Shown piece by piece: positions 1 to 5,417 of a DNA stretch of 5,921 nt. The translations under genes were made by a program, and so were the position numbers. The notes below the pieces were generated by a model. It ran no database searches, was not told the DNA's origin, and was given only the letters and a program-made list of their open reading frames with translations. The number at the start of each line of letters is the position of its first letter. The first letter of the stretch is position 1. The DNA comes from Pseudomonadota bacterium. GTDB taxonomy: Bacteria > Desulfobacterota > DSM-4660 > Desulfatiglandales > B25-G16. Where the stretch lies: assembly GCA_030633645.1 (NCBI GenBank), contig DAOVRY010000070.1:1-5921 (forward strand). The letters run 5' to 3'.

Positions 1-110
1 CAATTGTTTGAGCCCTAAAGGCGAGTTTTGACATCGCCTGGAGCGAGCCTTAGATTTATCAAAAAACGTTTTAGACTAAGAGAAAAGGGATTTCGGCAAC
101 AGCCTGTCAA
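1..110. repeat. Left member of a dispersed inverted intergenic repeat (partial)
   Basis: Four blocks here recur in the same order, reverse-complemented, at the right edge of the window. They are TTGACATCGC (28-37), CAAAAAACGTTTTA (60-73), AAAGGGATTTC (84-94) and a 16-mer at 95-110 that matches its partner at 14 of 16 positions. A core resembling GAGCCCTAAAGGC (11-23) lies before them. The first three blocks are identical in both copies, while the spacers differ in sequence and partly in length, which is typical of an old repeat family rather than a recent duplication. The copy is probably truncated by the window edge, because the right-hand copy shows a GCGATGTCAA arm before the core that is only partly present here. 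No coding potential is seen. The function and family are unknown to me. Confidence 0.7.
28..56 (+). promoter_or_regulatory. Candidate sigma70-type promoter for the leu operon
   Basis: A perfect TTGACA (28-33) is followed after exactly 17 nt by TAGATT (51-56), which matches 4 of 6 positions of TATAAT. Transcription from here would give a leader of about 180 nt before leuA. The -35 box is part of a conserved repeat block, and the inverted copy at the right edge does not keep a -10 box at this spacing. The promoter may therefore be fortuitous or specific to this copy. Confidence 0.35.
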
Positions 111-138
111 GGCCTGACCCCACTCATTGCGCTTATAA

Positions 139-197
139 CCCTGGCCCAGTCCTGGCCTATAGGCTTACCAGGCTGATTAGAGAGCATAGCGCCAGGG
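139..197 (+). promoter_or_regulatory. leuA leader with alternative stem pairings
   Basis: CCCTGGC (139-145) is perfectly complementary to GCCAGGG (191-197). Nested inside, CCTGG (151-155) pairs with CCAGG (168-172). Because CCTGGCC occurs twice (140-146, 151-157) and CCAGG twice, the partners can be exchanged, giving mutually exclusive folds. This resembles an attenuator, but there is no ATG for a leader peptide in the leader, no strong U-tract and no T-box signature. A regulatory role is inferred only from the pairing. Confidence 0.25.
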
Positions 198-243
198 GGG
201 CTTTAGCTCACTTTAGGTACTTTTTAAGGAAAGGAGCGCCTCA

Positions 244-1779
244 ATGACAGAAAAGATTATTATTTTTGACACCACGTTAAGGGATGGTGAGCAGTCTCCA
301 GGGTACAGCATGAACACTGCAGAGAAGATTCACCTTGCTTCCCAGTTGGAAAACCTTAGGTTAGACGTACTTGAAGCAGGTTTTCCGTCCTCTTCGCAAG
401 GAGATTTTGAGGCAGTTCAGATGATCGCTCAAAAGGTTAGGACTGTGCAGGTAGCCGCCCTTGCTCGGACCTCTAAACTGGATATTGATGCCGCATGGGG
501 TGCAATTAAGGAGGCTGCAAATCCCCGCATTCATGTTTTCATTGCCACCTCTGATATCCACCTTGAGCATAAATTAAAGATGAATAGAGATCAGGTCATT
601 AACCAGGCAGTTGACGCAGTGAAATACGCCACACAATTCACGAACAATGTCGAATTCTCAGCTGAGGACGGTTCCCGAAGCGACCGATATTTTCTTTGCA
701 AGGTTTTTGAAGCTGCTATTTCAGCCGGAGCCACCACAGTCAATCTTCCTGACACCGTGGGTTATGCTATTCCGGCTGAGTTTGCTGACCTTGTTGCCTA
801 TGTGAAAAGTCACACGCCAAATATTGGCAAGGCAATTCTAAGCGTTCACTGTCACAACGATCTGGGCCTGGCCACAGCCAACACCTTGGCGAGTATCAAT
901 GCTGGAGCTAGGCAGGTTGAGGTTACCGTAAATGGGATTGGAGAGCGTGCAGGCAATACATCTCTTGAAGAGGTCGTTATGGCCCTCCACACGAGAAAAA
1001 ACTATCTGCCCTATTTTACGGACATTAATACTAAAGAGATATATCCATCAAGCCGTTTGCTCGCAATGATTACCGGAATACCGGTCCAGCCCAATAAAGC
1101 CATTGTAGGAGCAAATGCCTTTGCCCACGAGGCTGGCATTCATCAAGATGGGGTCTTAAAAAATAAGACCACCTATGAAATCATTGAGCCCGCTACCGTT
1201 GGTTTGGAAAGCAATCGTCTCATTATGGGAAAGCATTCAGGCCGACACGCATTTACGGATCGTTTGAGGAAGCTCGGCTTTGAATTGTCCCAAGGAGATA
1301 TCGACGGTCTGTTTACAAAGTTTAAAGACCTCGCAGACAAAAGAAAGGAAATCGTGGATGAGGATTTAGAGGTCCTGGTCGCCGAAGAGGTACTAAGAGT
1401 ACCAGATACCTATAAACTCAAGTACCTTAATGTGATCAGCGGGACTGCAACTGTCCCCACAGCGACAGTACAATTGGAGATTCAAGGCAAGGAAAAACAG
1501 AAGGCAGGGTTTGGCGTAGGTCCCATTGATGCGACTTTTAATACTATTGCAAAGATGACCGGAACGAAATCCAAACTACTTCGATTCTCTATTGATTCGT
1601 TAACTCGCGGGACAGATGCCCAGGGAGGCGTAACAGTGCGACTGGAAGAAAACGGGGTGCAGACACTTGGTAAGGGGAACGATCCTGACATTATAGTCGC
1701 CAGTGCAAAGGCCTTTATTAATGGATTGAACAGGTTGAAACATTTGAAACGAACCTCATCGCCTCACAAAAGCAGGTGA
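244..1779 (+). CDS. leuA: 2-isopropylmalate synthase
   Basis: LeuA catalyses the first committed step of leucine synthesis in the cytoplasm, condensing acetyl-CoA with 2-oxoisovalerate to give 2-isopropylmalate. The 511-aa length fits the bacterial LeuA type (about 510-525 aa). The N-terminal TIM barrel opens with the [12 protein letters not shown] signature (residues 9-20), where R13 and D14 are the expected catalytic and metal residues. The metal-binding HCHND motif is at 202-206, and NGIGERAGN (230-238) supplies a further metal ligand. [13 protein letters not shown] (291-303) belongs to the linker subdomain. The C-terminal part (about 390-500), with [10 protein letters not shown] at 426-435, corresponds to the LeuA allosteric domain that binds leucine in family members, so feedback inhibition is expected. 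The ATG is supported by AGGAG at 232-236, 7 nt upstream. Homocitrate or citramalate synthase is possible in this superfamily, but the leuC and leuD neighbours and the length favour LeuA. Confidence 0.97.
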   Translation: MTEKIIIFDTTLRDGEQSPGYSMNTAEKIHLASQLENLRLDVLEAGFPSSSQGDFEAVQMIAQKVRTVQVAALARTSKLDIDAAWGAIKEAANPRIHVFIATSDIHLEHKLKMNRDQVINQAVDAVKYATQFTNNVEFSAEDGSRSDRYFLCKVFEAAISAGATTVNLPDTVGYAIPAEFADLVAYVKSHTPNIGKAILSVHCHNDLGLATANTLASINAGARQVEVTVNGIGERAGNTSLEEVVMALHTRKNYLPYFTDINTKEIYPSSRLLAMITGIPVQPNKAIVGANAFAHEAGIHQDGVLKNKTTYEIIEPATVGLESNRLIMGKHSGRHAFTDRLRKLGFELSQGDIDGLFTKFKDLADKRKEIVDEDLEVLVAEEVLRVPDTYKLKYLNVISGTATVPTATVQLEIQGKEKQKAGFGVGPIDATFNTIAKMTGTKSKLLRFSIDSLTRGTDAQGGVTVRLEENGVQTLGKGNDPDIIVASAKAFINGLNRLKHLKRTSSPHKSR

Positions 1780-1842
1780 GTGAATGAGACTCGCTAAGCA
1801 TTTTGGCTGTTCATAAAGGTGAATCACAGGAGAATACCTAAA

Positions 1843-3102
1843 GTGTCAATGACCATAACTGAAAAGATATTGGCTTACCATGCAGGCCCAAAACATGTTT
1901 CACCTGGAGACCTCATAGAGGTGAAGGTAGACATGGCCATGGCGAATGATATTACCGCCCCCTTAGCCATAAAGGTTTTCAAACAGACAGGAGTTCACAG
2001 CGTATTTGATCCTGAGAGAATTGCGCTTATTCCCGACCATTTTGTCCCTAACAAGGATATCGGCTCTGCCGAGCAGGCCAAACTCATGCGCGAATTTGCC
2101 ACTGAATATCACATCAAACATTACTATGAAGTGGGGCAATCTGGCATCGAACATGTGATTCTTCCTGAAAAAGGGTTAGTTATCCCGGGAGATTTGGTCA
2201 TTGGGGCAGACAGCCACACGTGCACCTACGGTGCCCTGGGGGCCTTTTCCACCGGTGTTGGCAGCACTGACCTTGGCGTAATAATGGCTACCGGTAAGAC
2301 ATGGCTCAAGGTGCCCCCAACAATAAAAATCGAATACGAGGGTCATCTACAGCCATGGGTAAGAGGAAAAGATCTCATACTCTTTACCTTGCGCACGTTA
2401 GGAGTTGATGGTGCAAACTACCGGGCTTTGGAATTCTCAGGTCCTGTAATCAAAACACTTTCCATGGCTCAAAGGTTTACCGTGACCAATATGGCTGTAG
2501 AAGCCGGAGCAAAAAACGGCATCATTGAGCCAGACGAGATCGCCTTGGCATTCGTGGATCAGAGATCCCACAGAAGGCCTTTTGTCTGCACCAGTGATCC
2601 TGGTGCAGACTATGAAAACGTAATCAAGATCGTGGTGGATACCATCGAACCTCAAATAGCCTTGCCCCACTCTCCGGCCAATGTCCGGCCTTTATCAGAG
2701 GTTCCACATATATCACTCGATCAGGTCTTTATAGGGTCCTGCACCAATAGCTACTTGGAAGATCTTCGGGAAGCAGCTACCATACTCAAAGGAAGGAAGG
2801 TTGCTAAGGGAATCAGGCTCATCGTCATTCCTGGTTCCCAGCTCATTTACAGTGAAGGTATTGAGCAGGGGATCATAAAAACGCTGATTGATGCCGGTGC
2901 GGTTATTGGCCCTCCCTGCTGTGGACCGTGCCTGGGTGGCCATCTTGGGATTCTCGCTGAAGGCGAGAGGGCACTTTCCACCAGCAATAGAAACTTTATG
3001 GGTCGAATGGGGCATCCCAAGAGCGAGGTATATCTGGCAAGTCCGGCCATTGCTGCAGCCTCAGCTGTTTTGGGATGTATCGCCGGACCGGAGGAGCTTT
3101 AA
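1843..3102 (+). CDS. leuC: 3-isopropylmalate dehydratase, large subunit
   Basis: This aconitase-family subunit, with LeuD, isomerises 2-isopropylmalate to 3-isopropylmalate. The GTG at 1843 is chosen as the start because AGGAG (1828-1832) lies 10 nt before it and because the product then begins MSMTITEKILAYHAG, as in the short LeuC2/HacA-like branch. It would be 419 aa, typical for that branch and shorter than the roughly 470-aa enterobacterial type. An upstream in-frame GTG (1819) would put the ribosome binding site inside the gene; ATG 1849 is also possible. The [4Fe-4S] ligands are visible: Cys300 in GSCTNS and Cys360 and Cys363 in PPCCGPCLGG. DSHTCTYGALG (123-133) and NRNFMGRMGHP (382-392) are further family motifs. 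An extra cysteine (359) sits next to ligand 360. The stop codon directly adjoins the leuD start, and leuA ends 63 nt upstream. Confidence 0.95.
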   Translation: MSMTITEKILAYHAGPKHVSPGDLIEVKVDMAMANDITAPLAIKVFKQTGVHSVFDPERIALIPDHFVPNKDIGSAEQAKLMREFATEYHIKHYYEVGQSGIEHVILPEKGLVIPGDLVIGADSHTCTYGALGAFSTGVGSTDLGVIMATGKTWLKVPPTIKIEYEGHLQPWVRGKDLILFTLRTLGVDGANYRALEFSGPVIKTLSMAQRFTVTNMAVEAGAKNGIIEPDEIALAFVDQRSHRRPFVCTSDPGADYENVIKIVVDTIEPQIALPHSPANVRPLSEVPHISLDQVFIGSCTNSYLEDLREAATILKGRKVAKGIRLIVIPGSQLIYSEGIEQGIIKTLIDAGAVIGPPCCGPCLGGHLGILAEGERALSTSNRNFMGRMGHPKSEVYLASPAIAAASAVLGCIAGPEEL

Positions 3103-3612
3103 ATGAAACTGCAAGGAAGGGTGTGGAAATTTGGAGATAATGTGAACACTGATCTCATTATTCCGGCACGGTATCTCAATAGCTCCGACAAAGATGAACT
3201 TGCAAGGAACTGCTTTGCTGATGTAAGGCCTGGTTTTGTTGAAATGATTTCCCCAGGAGATATCATTGTAGCCGGAAATAACTTTGGTTCCGGGTCTTCC
3301 AGGGAGCATGCACCGCTCGCCATAAAAGGAGCAGGCATCAGTGTGGTTATCGCACAGAGTTTTGCTCGAATATTCTATAGAAATGCCTTCAACATCGGCC
3401 TCCCCATTTTGGAATCCAAGGAGGCACCGCTCTCTATTCAGGAAGGCAATGAGGTGTCCGTTGATCTGGCTACCGGTGAAATAGTGATTCTGGACACCGG
3501 GGAGCGGTTCCTTGCCGAACCTGTGCCCGCTTTTTTGAGAGAAATAGTGGATGCAGGGGGGCTGGTGCACTATATCAAGAAAAAGGGATTAGCTGAAAGA
3601 AAAACGGAGTGA
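3103..3612 (+). CDS. leuD: 3-isopropylmalate dehydratase, small subunit
   Basis: This is the swivelling small subunit of isopropylmalate isomerase, which completes the active site formed on the LeuC iron-sulfur cluster. The 169-aa length matches the short LeuD type that pairs with LeuC2, not the roughly 200-aa enterobacterial form. Visible motifs are FGDNVNTDLIIPARYL (10-25), GNNFGSGSSREHAP (58-71), which contains the substrate-binding serine/arginine loop, and SFARIFYRNAFNIGLP (86-101). The ATG follows the leuC TAA with no gap (TAAATG). Its ribosome binding site GAGGAG (3091-3096) lies inside the end of leuC, so translation is probably coupled, which suits equal subunit production. No clear intrinsic terminator follows, and leuB is not the next gene. 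Confidence 0.96.
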   Translation: MKLQGRVWKFGDNVNTDLIIPARYLNSSDKDELARNCFADVRPGFVEMISPGDIIVAGNNFGSGSSREHAPLAIKGAGISVVIAQSFARIFYRNAFNIGLPILESKEAPLSIQEGNEVSVDLATGEIVILDTGERFLAEPVPAFLREIVDAGGLVHYIKKKGLAERKTE

Positions 3613-3631
3613 GGTTGGCTTCGGTACTGCT

Positions 3632-3704
3632 CGTCAGAACACTACTCAATTGGAGCGAACTATTATCAGGTGATTTGAACTATGTTATCAGGTAGGCTCT
3701 GACG
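3632..3704. repeat. Short inverted repeat enclosing a direct repeat
   Basis: CGTCAGA (3632-3638) and TCTGACG (3698-3704) form a perfect 7-bp inverted pair 59 nt apart. Between them, GAACTATTATCAGGT (3657-3671) recurs as GAACTATGTTATCAGGT (3677-3693), differing by a 2-nt insertion. The region separates leuD from the tRNA cluster. No T-tract follows, so it does not look like an intrinsic terminator. It could be the trace of a small insertion or local slippage. Confidence 0.35.
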
Positions 3705-3735
3705 CTTACTGCAAAGACATGAGAAAAGATTTTGC

Positions 3736-3768
3736 TTGACATTACAGAGAGGATCGAGAAAATTATAT
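3736..3768 (+). promoter_or_regulatory. Candidate promoter of the tRNA cluster
   Basis: A consensus TTGACA (3736-3741) lies about 38 nt before tRNA-Gln. The -10 box is ambiguous. GAAAAT (3758-3763, 16-nt spacing) matches 4 of 6 positions at a good distance. The AT-rich ATTATATG nearby looks more like a -10 but at a 20-22 nt spacing. The position suits a dedicated stable-RNA promoter with a very short leader. Confidence 0.5.
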
Positions 3769-3778
3769 GAAATAGAAC

Positions 3779-3852
3779 TGGGGGATCGTTCAGTGGTAGG
3801 ACGGCAGGTTCTGGCCCTGCAGACAGGGGTTCGAGTCCCTTTCCCCCAGCCA
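3779..3852 (+). tRNA. tRNA-Gln (anticodon CTG)
   Basis: A complete 74-nt cloverleaf can be drawn. The 7-bp acceptor is TGGGGGA (3779-3785) with TCCCCCA (3842-3848), including the U1-A72 start typical of tRNA-Gln. The anticodon stem is GCAGG/CCTGC (3804-3808, 3816-3820) with loop TTCTGGC, so the anticodon is CTG at 3811-3813, reading CAG. The T arm is AGGGG, loop TTCGAGT, then CCCTT. The discriminator is G3849 and the CCA end (3850-3852) is encoded. The elements agree well with bacterial tRNA-Gln. Confidence 0.95.
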
Positions 3853-3858
3853 CTTCTT

Positions 3859-3882
3859 AACCGTGCCCTGTCAAGCACGGTT
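3859..3882 (+). other. Hairpin in the tRNA spacer
   Basis: AACCGTGC (3859-3866) and GCACGGTT (3875-3882) form a perfect 8-bp stem with an 8-nt loop between the two tRNAs. A T-run (3889-3893) follows only after six other bases, so it is a poor intrinsic terminator. It could be a processing hairpin of a common tRNA precursor or a weak attenuator of the second tRNA. Confidence 0.45.
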
Positions 3883-3894
3883 GCATCATTTTTG

Positions 3895-3970
3895 GGTCCC
3901 ATCGTCTAGCGGTCTAGGATATCGGCCTCTCACGCCGAAGACACGGGTTCGATTCCCGTTGGGACTACCA
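3895..3970 (+). tRNA. tRNA-Glu (anticodon CTC)
   Basis: A complete 76-nt cloverleaf is seen. The acceptor GGTCCCA (3895-3901) pairs with TGGGACT (3960-3966) over seven positions, the first being a G-U pair. This register is preferred because it places T at position 8 and gives an intact T arm (ACGGG, loop TTCGATT, CCCGT). The anticodon stem is TCGGC/GCCGA with loop CTCTCAC, so the anticodon is CTC (3929-3931), reading GAG. The discriminator is A3967 and CCA is encoded. The GTCTAG start of the D arm is characteristic of tRNA-Glu. The G1-U72 pair is slightly unusual. Confidence 0.94.
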
Positions 3971-3981
3971 GAATAATCTCA

Positions 3982-4012
3982 CTCAACTTCTTAACCTTTT
4001 GTTTTAGTTGAG
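3982..4012. terminator. Weak hairpin between convergent units
   Basis: CTCAACT (3982-3988) and AGTTGAG (4006-4012) form a perfect 7-bp stem around a 17-nt loop, located between the end of tRNA-Glu and the end of ihfA, which face each other. T-rich sequence lies in the loop rather than after the stem on the + strand. As a terminator it is weak in either direction, but it is the only candidate in this convergent gap. Confidence 0.25.
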
Positions 4013-4073
4013 GAACCGCTGGACCAGTCATTGTTTCATCAAGCCAGTGTTGGATATTGATCACCCACATTTC

Positions 4074-4364
4074 TTAATCCCTTTTTCTATTCATCTTACC
4101 CTTCAAAACCGGCGAACACCTAAAGACAACCACCCTCCTCTCGCCCAGCATCAGATCATCACCAGTTTGAGGGTTCCTTCCGCTTCGCTCGTTTTTCTCT
4201 TTCACACAGAACTTTCCGAAGCCGCTGATAACGATATCCTCGCCGTTTGCCAAGGTCTTCTTAACGATTTCCAATAGGGACTCAACCACCCGTGTGGATT
4301 TAGTTTTGGGGAGATCGATTCTGTTGTAAACGGAATCAACGAGATCTGTTTTGGTAAGGCTCAT
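4074..4364 (-). CDS. ihfA: Integration host factor alpha subunit (DNABII family)
   Basis: This is a 96-aa nucleoid-associated DNA-bending protein; E. coli IhfA is 99 aa. The N-terminal helical dimerisation part begins MSLTKTDLVDSVYNRIDLPK, followed by the family hallmark ISGFGKFCVKEK (45-56). The DNA-embracing arm carries GRNPQTG (62-68), whose Pro65 corresponds to the residue that wedges between base pairs. RRVVVFRCSPVLK (76-88) ends the saddle. The sequence is closer to IHF-alpha than to HU, notably in the LTK..LV..VYN start and GRNPQTG arm. IHF is expected to be a heterodimer with IhfB, which is not in this window. The start is supported by AGGAG on the - strand (4374-4378), 9 nt before the ATG. 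The gene converges on tRNA-Glu and is not flanked by pheST or a MerR gene here. Confidence 0.93.
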   Translation of the reverse strand: MSLTKTDLVDSVYNRIDLPKTKSTRVVESLLEIVKKTLANGEDIVISGFGKFCVKEKNERSGRNPQTGDDLMLGERRVVVFRCSPVLKGKMNRKRD

Positions 4365-4403
4365 GAGTGCGTGCTCCTAGATTGACAGTTATCTCAAAGC
4401 ATA

Positions 4404-4419
4404 TTCACATTATAGTGAA
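4404..4419 (-). promoter_or_regulatory. ihfA -10 box within a palindromic operator-like site
   Basis: On the - strand the sequence TTCACTATAATGTGAA contains a perfect TATAAT (4409-4414) flanked by the 5-bp inverted arms TTCAC and GTGAA. The -10 box is 45 nt before the ihfA start, giving a leader of about 35 nt. The best -35 at 17-nt spacing is only a weak TTTCAA, so an activator or extended contacts may matter. The symmetric arms around the -10 suggest an operator for a dimeric repressor, though chance symmetry cannot be excluded. Confidence 0.5.
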
Positions 4420-4681
4420 GGAGGATTATTTTTGAAAGCCATTTTGTCAAGAAATTACGAATATTAGGGAGAATAGAGGATACTGGAAAAAAAGGGGTTC
4501 CTGGGAGTGAAGTTTTTTCACAAATTGTATATAATGACCAGGGCTTAGAGTAACAAACAGTCACCTGACGGTTTGATTTACCGTGGCATCTATTCCATGC
4601 TAAGCTCCACAACTGTGATTGCTATCGCGCAGTTGGGATTAAAGACTACATATGTGAAATCTTTATCTATGTCTCAGTGGC

Positions 4682-4823
4682 CTATTTCACTGGGGAGCTG
4701 CCTGCCCTGTGGAATCAAATTCTCCGTCTAAACCGGCTGTCACTTGCGCTTCCCATTACTCAATTACTCCAAAAGCACAACTGCCAGAGCGCTGCTATTC
4801 CACTGGGGCTTGCCCTGTAGAAT
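4682..4823. repeat. Two imperfect copies of a hairpin repeat
   Basis: Copy 1 (4682-4715) and copy 2 (4795-4823) share the arms CTATT(T/C)CACTGGGG and GCCCTGT(G/A)GAAT and differ mainly in the loop, where copy 1 is 5 nt longer. Each copy folds on itself, with ATT.CAC.GGG against CCC.GT.GAAT: 10 of 11 positions pair in copy 1 and 9 of 11 in copy 2. A third partial copy of the left arm, CTATTCAACAGGGC, is at 4895-4908, and an 8-mer CTATTCCA is at 4590-4597. The spacing between successive starts is about 92, 113 and 100 nt. This is not a CRISPR array. Confidence 0.5.
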
Positions 4824-5075
4824 AACCTGTGCCTGAGGTAAAACCATCTGGATGACGAAGATAACCGACTAACCACTCTTCATTAATCTCTCTCCTATTC
4901 AACAGGGCCTGTCTTGCAGGCACAATTACCTGCTTCCCCTCCGTATCCCCCCGCATTTATTGCCTATAGATTTTAGTATTGATTCTTTTGCCGTTTTCTT
5001 CTAAACTTCTCCCTGACTGCAGACTGATATATCCGGCGGTTGCGATTTTCCATTCGCATTGATCTGTGACGTATT

Positions 5076-5101
5076 AGCTATAGGCTATCAGCTGTCAGCT
5101 C
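5076..5101. repeat. Heptanucleotide tandem repeat, about 3.7 units
   Basis: Successive 7-nt units AGCTATA, GGCTATC, AGCTGTC and a partial AGCTC follow each other without gaps, with consensus AGCTATC. The units are diverged, so this is a short and old tandem repeat. No function is apparent. Confidence 0.5.
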
Positions 5102-5241
5102 GTTGGCCTCAAGCGCAGCGTTCTTTCTTTGATCCTTGACAAACGCACAACCAACGCATAGCCTACACTATGGTTGGGCACACGTTCCTTGACCTCTAAT
5201 GAGGTAAAATGCCCGGGAAAGATACAAAACAATTAGAAGGA

Positions 5242-5278
5242 AAGCTCCATCAACTCAGCGAGAGGATGGGGCTTTTTT
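5242..5278 (+). terminator. Intrinsic terminator 1
   Basis: AAGCTCCATC (5242-5251) pairs over ten positions, including one G-U, with GATGGGGCTT (5265-5274). The loop can add three more pairs (CTC/GAG), and a run of six T (5273-5278) overlaps the stem base. This is a classic rho-independent terminator on the + strand. Confidence 0.8.
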
Positions 5279-5290
5279 GCTATGAGAATT

Positions 5291-5328
5291 ACCCCGCTTC
5301 TCAAAACGAGAGCGGAGTTTTTGTTTTT
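5291..5328 (+). terminator. Intrinsic terminator 2
   Basis: CCGCT-T-CTC (5294-5302) pairs with GAGAGCGG (5308-5315) with a single bulged T and a 5-nt loop AAAAC, followed by TTTTTGTTTTT (5318-5328). It lies 12 nt after terminator 1. GAGAA (5284-5288) could pair instead with TTCTC (5298-5302) and disrupt this stem, a possible antiterminator. Confidence 0.75.
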
Positions 5329-5417
5329 CTGAGCTAGATTTTTTCAGAATCCTTTGACCGCATTAGACAAAATGCTGTGGTAAATGGTGAACATTTTAGG
5401 GAATGGGAGGGGATCCT

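Larger units (their letters stand above)
5136..5328 (+). ncRNA. Putative structured small RNA or leader region
   Basis: The stretch begins with a consensus TTGACA (5136-5141). The best -10 is poor: TACACT at 22-nt spacing or TAGCCT at 17 nt. It then contains a 10-bp hairpin with one bulge, CCAAC/GTTGG plus CATAG/CTATG (5151-5177), a small hairpin ACCTC-TAAT-GAGGT (5192-5205), and two strong intrinsic terminators (5242-5278, 5291-5328). No gene upstream on the + strand needs these terminators, so they imply a short transcript of their own or a leader upstream of the small gene at 5418. I recognise no known RNA family here. The existence of the transcript is inferred from structure only. Confidence 0.3.
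4420..5400. other. Gene-poor intergenic region of about 1 kb
   Basis: No reading frame here has a convincing ribosome binding site together with a plausible protein. The longest - strand frame (4394-4612) overlaps the ihfA promoter and reads as low-complexity, Trp/Cys-rich noise. The first half contains a TATAAT on the + strand (4530-4535) without a good -35, a small hairpin ACGGT/ACCGT (4568-4584), and imperfectly repeated hairpins. The second half contains a heptamer tandem repeat, a bulged hairpin and two intrinsic terminators, listed separately. It may be decayed sequence or house a non-coding RNA. Confidence 0.6.

Noticed and set aside
120..243. T-box leader for leuA
   Set aside because: The characteristic T-box sequence (AGGGTGG.ACCGCG-like) and a terminator U-tract are both missing.
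1819..1842. Upstream GTG start for leuC
   Set aside because: The AGGAG ribosome binding site would lie inside the gene, and the added residues are absent from the usual family N-terminus.
3061..3570. Minus-strand 169-aa frame opposite leuD
   Set aside because: It is a long shadow of leuD. leuD matches its family over the full length and the antisense product resembles nothing.
3666..3902. Minus-strand 78-aa frame reading GWGKGTRTPVCRARTCRP
   Set aside because: It is antisense to tRNA-Gln. The GKGTRTP-type peptide is a well-known artefact of translating tRNA genes backwards.
4008..4277. Plus-strand 89-aa frame
   Set aside because: It runs antisense through ihfA, has no ribosome binding site, and ihfA is a clear DNABII gene.
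4394..4612. Minus-strand 72-aa frame
   Set aside because: It overlaps the ihfA promoter, lacks a ribosome binding site and has an unnatural composition rich in Trp, Cys and Ser.
4590..4920. CRISPR array
   Set aside because: The repeated hairpins are too diverged, with irregular spacing near 100 nt, only two full copies and no cas genes.
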